Of a DNA stretch of 64,000 nucleotides, positions 34,332-46,448 are shown one piece after another (positions within the stretch are counted from its first letter, which is position 1; each line of letters begins with the position of its first letter). The stretch spans positions 310,001 through 374,000 of the forward strand of contig JARUPY010000134.1 in assembly GCA_029817715.1 (NCBI GenBank), given 5' to 3'. Source of the stretch: Melastoma dodecandrum (taxonomy: Eukaryota; Streptophyta; Magnoliopsida; Myrtales; Melastomataceae). The notes under the pieces are model-generated. The model saw only the letters and a list, made by a program, of their open reading frames with translations, searched no databases and was not told the DNA's origin. A program made the translations under genes and the position numbers.

Positions 34332-36368
34332 TTACAGATACTTCCGAAAGGTGTTACACCTATCAGTAGTGTGTGTGTCATCCACGTGCCAACAACAAAG
34401 ATTCCTAGCAATTGCTTTGGCCGGGCAGGTAATTACCCCTTTATCAGCCAGTCTACGGAACAGGGCGTTTGCCACCATGGTCTCTCCAGAGGTTTTTGTG
34501 TCCTGCAGAGAGAAATCGTTGTCAGCTTCTATGAGATTTATGTCTACATCAGAAATGTCAAACATATGAATGGCGACTTCATCATCAAACGGTTTCTCGT
34601 CAACCATAGTGACTTCGTCGACTTCAGGAAAACATAACTCTTTTGCCTCTATGAGGTCTTGAATAATGTTCCTAAAGGATAAACAATCTTTGGTCGTATG
34701 TGTAAATGATTCATGCCACTTGCAAAAATTCCTAGATTTTTCTCTATCTGTCTGGGGGGTGTGGCCCGGTTTCAACTTAATTCGTTTTCGCTGGAAGAGC
34801 CAGTCGAAAATCGCATCAGCTTTGTCCACATCAAAAGAGTATTTCCTTTCCTCCCCTGTTTTCTGGGATGCTTTCGCTTTGGAATTCCTCCGTGCTAAAG
34901 GCTCACAAACGGTGGCGTCCCCTTTTATGAATTCAGCCATGTCTACCTCAACAGTCTCTAGCTGATAGGTGCGCGTAGATTGGGCTTCTTCCAACAATAA
35001 TTGATGGTACTCAGTCGCTCTCCTGGCGAGACCATAAAGGTCGGTAAACCTCTCTCCCTGTAATTTCTTTTTGAAAGGGATGGATAAGGCATTTAATGCC
35101 ACCATGAGTTGATCTCTTTCCGGGATTGGTGGTCTACAGCGAAGCAGCGCTTTCCGCAAGCGCATCAGAAACTGCCATGGATGCTCACCGGCGACTTGCT
35201 TTAAGCGCATCACCTCAAAAATCGACAGGGGTGAGTCCAAGCGGGCAAATGCCTTCATAAAGTTACTTTGCATTTCTGCCCAAGATGCCACTGATCCAGG
35301 GGGTAGACTAGCATACCATGTAAAGGCGTCTCCCGTGAGAGAATTTGGAAACAACTTTAGTTTCCAAAAATCATTAGCCGCAGCTTCCCCGAGTTGATGG
35401 GTGAATCGCGCCATATGCTCCAGAGGGGTCATCTCATCCTCGCCTGAGAAGCGGGTGAAATCAGGCACTCTGTACCCCCTGGGCAAAGGGAAATCCCTGT
35501 CAATGTATGCCGGATAAAGACTTCTGTAGAAGTTGGGATCGTCCTGTCTCATGACTCCAGGTACCATCTGTTCTAGCACTTGGGCTATCGTTTCCCTCAA
35601 ATTTAATGGGGGTGGGCGGTCGACCGGCTCTCGTACAGGGTCTTGACCCCATCTTTCTCCTGCGTAAGGCGCTCTTTCAACGCCCTTTGCTGGCACCGAG
35701 TCTACAGGGGCTTTAGCATAAAAACTTTCCACTCGGGATGGATCCCTTGCGCTTGGCAAGTTGCCTGGCGGAATTTCATCTATAGGAGCTTTTCCAGGTC
35801 GACGAGCGGAGACAGAAGGTACATATCTGTTTGTCTCGCCTTGAGCTTCGCCGTACTCGTCTTCTGGATTTGCCGCGTAGACGGCATTTTGCCTCCATCC
35901 TGTGGGCGATCTAGAAGTTGGTCTAGAAGGAGATGTCCCATCCCTTGATACTGCAGGATATTGGTTATCATTATTCCAAGGATCATCTTTTTGGAACGAG
36001 ACACTCCTTCTCTCGGTGCGCCGCGCATCCCCCATAAAGGAGAATTCCCTGTCTACGGGGTTACTTCTTCCTACGACAGCGTTGGGCCTATTTAAGGCAC
36101 TGATTTGCTCTAGAATCCGAGTCATGTTGCTTTCCAGTCCAGATATTCGTCTGTCAACCAGATTTCTCATATCACTGAACTCTTTGTGAAATTCGAGTCT
36201 GGATATGAATTCGGAGGGTGTATGCGCTCCGAGATCAGTTTGACTGGCATTCGCCTGACTACTTAGAGTCACATCGCCCACGTTTGTGTTTCCTTCTGCG
36301 GGAACACTGTCTCCATCTAATGGAGGTGGGGGATCTCGGTTAGTTCCGCTTCTGGTATTTTTCGCCAT
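34332..36368 (-). CDS. Tat element 1 Gag
   Basis: About 678 residues from the ATG at 36368 (MAKNTRSGTN; the element 2 gag begins MPRNTRSTIG, which supports this start). The central retrotransposon-gag domain reads EHMARFTHQLGEAAANDFW and GDAFTWYASLPPGSVASW. Two knuckle-like motifs near the C-terminus, CKWHESFTHTTKDC and CWHVDDTHTTDRC, would bind RNA. The frame ends FRKYL then TAA, a stop absent from element 2. Confidence 0.88.
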   Translation of the reverse strand: MAKNTRSGTNRDPPPPLDGDSVPAEGNTNVGDVTLSSQANASQTDLGAHTPSEFISRLEFHKEFSDMRNLVDRRISGLESNMTRILEQISALNRPNAVVGRSNPVDREFSFMGDARRTERRSVSFQKDDPWNNDNQYPAVSRDGTSPSRPTSRSPTGWRQNAVYAANPEDEYGEAQGETNRYVPSVSARRPGKAPIDEIPPGNLPSARDPSRVESFYAKAPVDSVPAKGVERAPYAGERWGQDPVREPVDRPPPLNLRETIAQVLEQMVPGVMRQDDPNFYRSLYPAYIDRDFPLPRGYRVPDFTRFSGEDEMTPLEHMARFTHQLGEAAANDFWKLKLFPNSLTGDAFTWYASLPPGSVASWAEMQSNFMKAFARLDSPLSIFEVMRLKQVAGEHPWQFLMRLRKALLRCRPPIPERDQLMVALNALSIPFKKKLQGERFTDLYGLARRATEYHQLLLEEAQSTRTYQLETVEVDMAEFIKGDATVCEPLARRNSKAKASQKTGEERKYSFDVDKADAIFDWLFQRKRIKLKPGHTPQTDREKSRNFCKWHESFTHTTKDCLSFRNIIQDLIEAKELCFPEVDEVTMVDEKPFDDEVAIHMFDISDVDINLIEADNDFSLQDTKTSGETMVANALFRRLADKGVITCPAKAIARNLCCWHVDDTHTTDRCNTFRKYL

Positions 36369-36393
36369 CAGCAAACGCGAATTACTTTCTTCG

Positions 36394-36411
36394 CTCCCAC
36401 TGTGGTCGCCA
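36394..36411 (-). other. Tat element 1 primer-binding site
   Basis: The minus strand reads TGGCGACCACAGTGGGAG six bases inside the 5' LTR. It is shared exactly by element 2 (61871-61888) and resembles the TGGCGACTCCxCTGGG sites of Tat elements. I cannot assign the priming tRNA with confidence. Confidence 0.75.
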
Positions 36412-36644
36412 AAGACGTGTTCGCGTAGGAAACGGACCACGTCGGAAATATTTGACAATTGGACTCACAGGGAATTGTATGTGGTCGCCAGAAAAATGAA
36501 TTTCAATGATAAATAATACGACTGATTACAAATTCGAAAACTTACAGAAGTAAACGAACGCTTACAGCCATAAAAAATGAATGAAAAGCGGGGGTAGGGA
36601 TGACGGATGCGGTGTAGACTCACTGTTGGAGGTGCGACTGGAGC

Positions 36645-36705
36645 TGACGTCACTGCTGACGCTGTAGACTCGTTATCGCGAGACGCAGGCTTGGTGCTGA
36701 CGTCA
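36645..36705. promoter_or_regulatory. Paired TGACGTCA palindromes in the Tat LTR
   Basis: TGACGTCA occurs at 36645-36652 and 36698-36705, each followed within a few bases by another TGACG. One perfect copy is kept in the other LTR (24904-24911). Such sites bind TGA/CREB-type bZIP factors and TGACG pairs form as-1-like elements, so they are candidate enhancers of the element. Confidence 0.45.
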
Positions 36706-37078
36706 CTGCTGACGCTGTAGACTCGGCACAGTGCGCTGTAGACTTACGCCCCGTGAAGCAAAGTTTGGTGGACGTCCGGTGCGAATGTCAACGTTTCGGA
36801 TGAACACCTTGGTGGCGGAGATGCAGGCGGATGATGATCGTTGGAATTACGGTCGCTCGTCCCGACGGTGGAAGCTGGGTGTCGCGACTACGGTTGCTCG
36901 TCTCGACGATGGAAGCGCTGGCGGAAGGTTGATCAACGGAGCTACGGTTGCTCACTCCGCTATTGAAAGGATGACCCAATAACCCAGGCCGGGGTATCTA
37001 CTAAACTAAGAGTGACGAGCAATGTAAAGCTTATGTTTGGCTGATTGATCGTGTTCTTTCTAAGAAGAGTCTGTTCCC

Positions 37079-37086
37079 CTTTTATA
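37079..37086 (-). promoter_or_regulatory. TATA box in the Tat element 1 5' LTR
   Basis: The minus strand reads TATAAAAGGGG; the partner LTR has the same box at 25296-25303. It is the most likely promoter of the genomic RNA. Confidence 0.55.
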
Positions 37087-37566
37087 CTAAATCTCAATAG
37101 ATCTTTGTACGCTGCACACGTCCCCGAAAAAATCCCTTGAATCGTGGGTCGATCTTAACTCCTCTCCAGGGATCTCGGAGTTTGTTTTCCTTAGAGATTC
37201 TTCTATCCTCCACTTAGTGAGATCGTGTGTGGGACGTGTCCAGATGAGTTGTAGACTTAGCTCACACTCATATTTTAAAAGGGGTTTTAGACTTAGGCTG
37301 TTACGGACTAATATTTTGGCTCAGTCGACGGGCTGTAGACTTAGTTAAAGCCCGTGTTCTAATATGGGATGTAGACTTACCACAGGCCCAGAGTATCTTA
37401 TTGCGTCAACACAATGGAGTCCAGTACAAAGCAGCAACCCCGGCTTCGATAATCGGCACGAACCAGAACGCGGAAAATGGACTGATGAATTAATGGAAAG
37501 AGTGGGAGAACATCTAGTAAAATGGAAGTGGTTAGGGTACGGAGAAACAGGAAATCCGTATGTTGT

Positions 37567-37954
37567 CTATCTCGGGTGTAGGTCCGAAATGGAAGCCCCG
37601 TTGATCGAGGATATGCCTGCGTAGTTTTGGGAGAAGTTGGCTTCAATTGTCCTTGTGCTAGAGCTCATGCCCGCGAAATATGCTGGTTGTGTCGGTACTG
37701 GAAGAGTGATGGAATGATGGTCCAGCCAGCGGATCACCGAAATCATCTCCGGTCTGTTTTCTGCCTTCTCTTGTACACATAGCAAACCGATGTGAATGCA
37801 TCTCAGGATGTTTGCGCTATAACCAGATGAGACTGCAGGATCCACGATGTCCGATATGTTCCCTTCTTTCCAATTCGTCCAAGCCTGTAAAATCCCATGT
37901 TCAAGCATCAAAAGGATGAAAGGGGTCGTGAATTTGAAGAAGTTTCGAAAAGTT
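37567..37954 (-). pseudogene. CRK relic: intact exon 8 only
   Basis: Exon 8 (37884-37567) starts after an AG acceptor with [16 protein letters not shown] and ends SDLHPR stop, nearly identical to exon 8 of CRK-C. Intron sequence continues to about 37954, where it changes abruptly into plus-strand Gypsy RT. Exons 1-7 are absent. It lies directly beside the target duplication of Tat element 1. Confidence 0.85.
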
Positions 37955-37957
37955 GTC

Positions 37958-38792
37958 TAGATATCTGAATCGCGCTGCCCCAAAAGACGAATATCCCATG
38001 CCTTTCGCAGATGACCTTGTAGACAAAATGGCGGGTCATCAGGTCATGTCTTTTATGGATGGTTTTCTAGTTATAATAAGATTTTCATTCCGGAAGAGGA
38101 TATTCATAAAATTGCATTCAGATGCCCTTTGAGCATTTTTGAATGGGTAATAATGCCTTTTAGGCTGAAGAATGCTGGCGCGATGTACCAGTGAGCAATG
38201 AACGCCATATTCGATGCTTACTTAGGAAAAACGGTAGAAGTCTACATCGACAACATAGTCGTCAAGTCGACAAAAGAAGAGCTACACGTCGAACGCCTTA
38301 GGAATGCCTTTATAAAAGTGAGGAAACATCAGCTGAAGTTGAACCCTCTCAAATGCTTTTGGAGTCAAAGAAGGGCATATCTTGAGTTTCCTAGTACATC
38401 AACGAGGCATTGAAGTCGATTAAAACAAGGTAAAAGCTATTCAGCGCTTAACAGCGCCAAAAAGTAAGGAGTTACAAGTCTTCCTAGGCAGAGTCAATTA
38501 CTTCCGCAGGTTTATTGGGAAAATTTCGCAGGAAAGACAAAAGCCTTCGCGAATTTGTTGAGGGGGAAGAATGATTACAGGTGGACCGAAGAAGATGAGG
38601 AAGCGTTCAATGCCTTAAAAGAGTACTTGATACGCCCGCCAGTTCTAATACCCCCACAACAGGGGAAACCTTTCATTCTTTACATGGAGGCGACCGAAAC
38701 AACCATAGGTGCGATGTTGGCACAAACAGACGAAAGCGAACGTGAGAGAGCTGTCTATTACCTGTCGAGACAACTGACCCCAACTGTCCAAT
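37958..38792 (+). mobile_element. Decayed Gypsy RT-RNase H fragment
   Basis: The plus strand reads APKDEYPMPF, AGHQVMSFMDGF, then FDAYLGKTVEVYIDNIVV (YIDN in place of the catalytic YIDD), LKLNPLKC, EEAFNALKEYL and AVYYLSRQLTPT, with several stops and frameshifts. It is related to the RT of Tat element 1 but diverged and in the opposite orientation. Only the RT and start of RNase H remain, with no LTRs nearby. Confidence 0.85.
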
Positions 38793-38957
38793 TGAACTTT
38801 CCCATTTCCTGTAATCTTTCGTGGTTCTTCTTTCTGATACCCTCGAAACTCTTCATGGGTAATTGTCGAATAGTGCCAACCGTAACACCCGGAAGACGAG
38901 GACGAGGACGACCCAAAAATGTTGGACGTTCATGCAAGACGTTGACTCAGGTCAACT

Positions 38958-38978
38958 CCCCCCCCCCCCCCCCCCCCC
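38958..38978. repeat. Poly-C tract (C21)
   Basis: An uninterrupted run of 21 C. Length in the assembly may be unreliable. Confidence 0.9.
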
Positions 38979-39345
38979 TAAAATTGGGCATCATATGTTC
39001 AAGAAGAAAAAGACATTACTAAGCGTTAAAGTGTTAAAGAGGTCGAGGTTTGTTTTATAACAACGCCGTGTGCGATGGTTTTTCTAAACCTGACTCCTAA
39101 TAAAATCAGGTATTTAGATACATGGGATTAACATGTGAGTAATTCCAAATTCCAGAACTCGAATGAATTTCTATAATTTTTTTTTTATTTTTGCCTCATC
39201 GTTCCATTTAAAATGAGCTTAGACTAAATCCAGTAGGGATGAATAGGGCTGTTAATGAGTATTGGGCCCGCCTGAACCCAATACTCTCCGGAGCCATATT
39301 CCCACAATTCTTTTCTGACCCCATTCTGAGCTTCAAGTATTTTTT

Positions 39346-39348
<3 letters not shown>

Positions 39349-39376
<28 letters not shown>
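39349..39376. repeat. (AT)14 microsatellite
   Basis: A perfect AT dinucleotide run of 28 bases within AT-rich DNA. Confidence 0.9.
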
Positions 39377-39380
<4 letters not shown>

Positions 39381-39847
39381 TATTATTAAAGATTTTTCAA
39401 AATTTATCAAGTTCACCCAAATCATTTGTCGGATTCGTAAGTCAGCACGAGTCGGCATAATTATAAAAAATTAAGTCTCGAGCCTAAGCTCGGGCACGTC
39501 ATATTCTAATTTTTATCGAACCGGGCTCGGACCACGACACGAGCCGGGCTGGGTAATTCGAAAGTCAGCCCCCCCGTTAACGCCCCTAGCGACGGACAAG
39601 AGAGGGCAACAACGATACCAAACCAAAGTGTCCTCTCCTGCCCATAAACTTGAGGTATTTGTGTTCGAAAATTAAACTGCGAGATTTACAGATGATATGA
39701 TAAAAATTTACTGTAATTTTGTATACTCTCAGTTCTGAAATACTTTCCTCTTTTCTACAATAATCGCAGAAGACGAAGACGAAGATCATTCTCGCCAAAT
39801 GGAAGTGGTAACATTGTTTAATACATGATGACGTACGTATTTGTTGT

Positions 39848-42494
<2,647 letters not shown>

Positions 42495-43404
42495 CCTCCT
42501 CTTCTTGATATAAAGGAAAGGAAACTTGCATATTTCTTTTAGTCGACTTTTCAGCTTATGCCACTCCGATTTTCGTACGTCAAGAAATTGGTGTATGAAT
42601 GAGTGGTTGAGTGGTTTCAGTGGAAGTAGGACTTGAAAAAGAAGATTGAATGAGTCAAATTAGTGGTGCTAATATAATATGAAAATGATGGATAAAATGA
42701 ATCCAAGGCATGTCTTTGTAATATCGTAAAAAAAAAAATCATTATATATGGAAAAAGTAAAAGTGAATATTTTCATTCACAAAATTTTAAATTTTAAAGT
42801 TTGTTCGTCTCGTTGTTTTTAATTATTTCTTAACTTTGTAAAAAAAAAATGGACATTGAATTGTCAAACTCCATTCTGATTGTCCAAAGATAACCATTCA
42901 AAATAATAGTTTATAATACGTAAAATAAAAGAAAAAAAAAAACTCATAATAAAGAGTTGATTTGGCCAATCATATATAGAAGAATTCCTAATAATAGCAT
43001 CATGTTCGGATACTGATTCTTGCGGCAGAATCTTAAAAAGATAGAACATGCGAAGATTATTTACCACTAGCACATCGTAAGAAGATTATTTACCACTCAT
43101 TTAAAACTTGTTTTTTAAGTAAACGGACTTTTGAAGATTTAAAATTTGCTTTTGCAGTGCTCGCATTTGAAGCGACATGGCTGAGATAATGCACTTGTTA
43201 AAAATCAAATATAAAATATACCACTATTATTTGAGTCATTGACTTTCGACTCTGATAGCACGCTGATACCATTATAAAATGTCCCTTAATATTTGCTTAT
43301 TGTACTGGCACAATCCTTGGATTTTGAATAACTCATTTAAATGTACTTTTTACGGCGCTCGTCATTTAAAGCGACAGTGGAGATTAATGATTAGGTGAGA
43401 CGGA
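42495..43404. other. AT-rich intergenic region upstream of CRK-I
   Basis: The likely CRK-I promoter is at the left. Homopolymer A/T runs and no recognisable gene or transposon end. Confidence 0.5.
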
Positions 43405-44025
43405 GCACTAATGGCATGATAAGGATATTGCCACGTGTCGTGTTCGATAGATTATGCTCTGGTTAAGAATGCCCTTTACTTTAAGGGACATTGGAAGGAA
43501 AAATTTTGTCCATCGCGAGCGACAAATCAAAGATTCTACTGTCTCGACAGCAGTTGTGTGCAAGCCTCGTACATAATAGCCGGAAAGAGACAGCTTGCGA
43601 AAGAATTTGAAGATTTTTAGGTTCTCCACCTTCCTTATCAATAGGTGGAGGATGATGAGCGTCGGTTCACGATGATAATAATTTATCCCAATGCACGGGA
43701 CGGATTAGCGAAGTAGTGGAGAAGGCGTCGTCGGAAGATGGATTCCTCGATCGGCACTTGCCCAAGGAGGATGAAAAGATAATACTCAGCGAATTTCCCA
43801 TCCCAAAACAAGAGCACAGAGGCCACTTCCTTATATGTTATGAGGACAGTTTCCTCATGTCGATATCAGAAATCGACAAACTTCATTGCGGAGCACCCTT
43901 TCCTGTTTTTCATCATGGAACGCAACTCGGGGGCGATTCTTTTCATCTGTCAGGTCCTTAATCCTCGAGATGGCCGATGGCATGGTATTGTGAAGGCTAT
44001 TCACTTTCTGGAATCTACAGATTGA
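43405..44025 (+). pseudogene. Serpin pseudogene
   Basis: The plus strand carries serpin blocks in order: LVKNALYFKGHWKEKF, then DDERRFTMIIIYPNARDGLAK, VEKASSEDGFLDRHLP and IPK, and finally the C-terminal FIAEHPFLFFIMERNSGAILF and QVLNP. These match the plant serpin-ZX type inhibitor fold. Defects: TAG codons after EFEDF and after LPYQ, a frameshift at GLAK, another before the C-terminal block, and absence of the stretch between IPK and the C-terminal block, which includes the hinge and reactive-centre loop. No protease inhibition is possible. Confidence 0.85.
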
Positions 44026-44554
44026 AACCTAACACTAGTTCTGATGGGAATTACAAGCAGCTTCCTCAGTTCAGATATTTGTTACAAATATCAAAAACCA
44101 AAATGTAATTCTGGAAAGTATTTTGCAACCTGCACTCTTTCCTTATTTTGTGTGGTGTGTTTATGAAGTTGCAAGGATGTGTCATTTCTTAAGCATTCTG
44201 ATTAGCCAGGTGCACTTCTCCAGGTGAGGTGGTGATGACCTACCTCTCTGGATAGGTTATCCAGGATCACGATCCTTCAGAGGATAGCCACTGGTCTATT
44301 TGGATCAAGCGGGTTTGGATGATTGTCGCAGTCTGCAGTCTTGGTTGAAATGACCAAGGCTGGGCACCACCCCGAAATACGAGTTTTCGGATCAAACCTA
44401 GTTCAACAATGTCAGTGGAGCGTATGGTGGTTGATTCCACAAACCCATATGTTTCGGATCAAAAAACATAACAGGTGGTCCCAGGATAATTGGTTTAATA
44501 GCAATCTTAACAACATGCTTCTCGATTACATCTGTTGGCCCCTCGCGTGGGGTT
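44026..44554. other. Intergenic, nothing recognised
   Basis: No domain, repeat end or conserved block was identified. Short open frames only. Confidence 0.4.
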
Positions 44555-45660
44555 AGTGTGCAGTGGCAATGCTTGGCTTAGCTGCATTGTCATTTGTCTG
44601 CAAGGTTGTACAAAAGTCAGAAGAACCCTTGCTTCGAACCGCAAGGGGTCGTAATGATTTGGAACAGTCTGCTCGTTCGGACCAAATAAGCCAACAGAAA
44701 TTCCGCCAGTATTTGTAGAAAGATTATTAGTCGACAATGCATTCGACACTTGATTTGGGCTGGATTTGGAGAGGAATAAAAAATCGATGGGAATTGGTAA
44801 AATGACGGCCGTGATGCTTGTTCTGCGATGATCTTGTACATATCGATTTGATTCGACACTACGGAATGAGTTCATCCGTGGACAATAGCTGAAGTGGAAG
44901 TTCTTTTATAGAACCACAGTTGAATCATGCATACAGAAATATGGAAAAGACAGTGATCCGCTCATGATCATTAAGGGTTCCTATGAACTTTTAAAATCTC
45001 ACCGAGAACGGGAACTAACAATCACGAGTATACGCCGTTGGGGTAATGTCCTCTGCAGTAAGACATCCTATTGTATTTCCATTCATATCCGAAACCGAAA
45101 CTTGAGGACGTTTGTCGATGAATAATTGAGGCGCATTGATAGCAATGACATTATAAAAGAACTGAAGCAAATGAAGAACTATGGACATTTTACGTGGACT
45201 TCCATTCCTCATTTAACTCAATCCGAACCAAATCTCTCAGGTTCTCATCCATGATTATCGATCGAAGCGCGACATCTGCATTTGTAGGGAAGGCCTCTGT
45301 CCTTCGGCCGCAGACCAGAAGAGGGGCTTTCAACTCTGCCAATATCACTTAAGTGCGGGCATACTCAGACCTGTATGTGAGAGTAGGAGCATTAAATAGA
45401 GAGGAGATCCCCGTGAAGCCAAGAGGCTGCAGGGATACTTAAGTAGCAGAGGTTGGAGGCCGGTGCGTGGAGGTGGCAGAACTCCAGTCGTGCTTCAGGG
45501 AGGGATCGCCTTACTGGTGCAGAGCCTCCGAGGTCAGTGGATACTTTGGCCAGCTGACTTATAGAATTTGCAGCAGGTTCCCCATTTTCAGGTTGGCAGA
45601 GGGAGGTTTTCCATTGCTTCGACATAGACCCACCTCTCAAGTCGGTCTGCCCTGGCGTTT
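44555..45660 (-). pseudogene. Unidentified duplicated segment, probably decayed coding DNA
   Basis: A diverged copy of 23140-24100 in the same orientation. Minus-strand reading gives phrases conserved between the copies, such as IDFLFLSKSS, QVSNALSTNN, IIMDENLRDLVRIELNEEW and INAPQLFIDKRPQVSV, but with frameshifts and stops in both. I do not recognise the family. In both places it lies on the 3' side of FBD-type sequence. Confidence 0.4.
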
Positions 45661-45864
45661 GAAGTGCCTGGGAGCGGCTGTGAGGGAGAAGAAAGTTGGA
45701 GAGAAGAGACTCTGTTTTGCGTCGTCTGTCCTACATGCAACAAAAATGGTTTCTAGCAGCTAATACTTAACCCTGAGCCAAATATGAATTCGAAAAGTGA
45801 TGATTAAGGCATAAGCATGCCACGCAGTAAAATAGGAGAACCGAAGGTCAAGTGAGATTGATCT

Positions 45865-46165
45865 CGTGCAGTACCATGAGAATCTCATTCCCAATCACGA
45901 ATTTATCAACAATGCACAGTTTACAGAGAATTCCCTTCATGGTGCCATAAACCGACGTTCAACTAGACATCAACAAGAGACAATACTTCCTTCAGCACAA
46001 CAACTTCCTGTCCCTCCCAGCGGTCCAGCAGCCACAACGACCTCAAATAAGGAGCGTAGATTTCCAATCGCAAGTTCTCAAGACGACAATCCTCGTCGCT
46101 AAAAGGATCGTAGTAACTACGGATCTGAAAATCAATCATCGTTGTGCGAGAGTATATGTTCAAAC
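45865..46165 (-). pseudogene. F-box/LRR gene fragment
   Basis: The minus strand reads LRLEIYAPYLRSLWLLDRW and GQEVVVLKEVLSLVDV, parallel to FCLEISIPNLRSMRLLGRW and GREVVLVKQVSSLVDV in the neighbouring F-box gene. A further stretch at 45865-45960 matches the end of its first exon (VIGNEI region). No F-box or FBD of its own; a partial tandem copy. Confidence 0.7.
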
Positions 46166-46448
46166 AGAGAAGGTTCTGCTACACTCGAAACAAGCTTGTT
46201 ATAGCAGTAAAAATTCTAATGCAATCGAGATACGAACGACATAGGACGTACATTTAGCAGCAAAAAGCCTTCAGCCCCAATGAATACAGATGTTTAATAT
46301 TCGAACCTTGGGGCACATATGCACACACTTAGTAAGAGTATCACACAGAGAAAGGCTACACAAACCTTGGCAAAAAGAAGGGCTGAAAGTGTACTAAAAA
46401 CACCAAACAAGCTCCGGATAATTTAAGTCAATCCAGCCAGGAACTGCC

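Larger units (their letters stand above)
24624..37411 (-). mobile_element. Complete Tat-lineage Gypsy retrotransposon (12.8 kb)
   Basis: Two LTRs (24624-25628 and 36418-37411) start TGTTCGCG and end GTCAACA, flanked by a perfect 5-bp target duplication CAATG (24619-24623, 37412-37416). On the minus strand: 5' LTR, PBS, gag, protease, pol with RT, two RNase H domains and integrase, then a long 3' region with an oppositely transcribed gene, PPT and 3' LTR. The second, archaeal-like RNase H and the antisense 3' gene are hallmarks of the Tat lineage. Coding capacity is now broken by three stops and one frameshift between gag and pol. In the first 290 bp of the LTRs I count 14 differences, all transitions, which suggests an older, methylated insertion. 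Confidence 0.93.
36418..37411 (-). repeat. Tat element 1, 5' LTR
   Basis: 994 bp, TG...CA ends, followed by the target duplication CAATG. Same internal units as its partner. Confidence 0.93.
38793..39847. other. Repeat-rich intergenic stretch
   Basis: Contains a C21 homopolymer (38958-38978) next to a GTTGACTCAGGTCAAC inverted repeat, an (AT)14 microsatellite (39349-39376), and GC-rich sequence at 39470-39600. No gene recognised; the short open frames are compositional. Confidence 0.5.
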
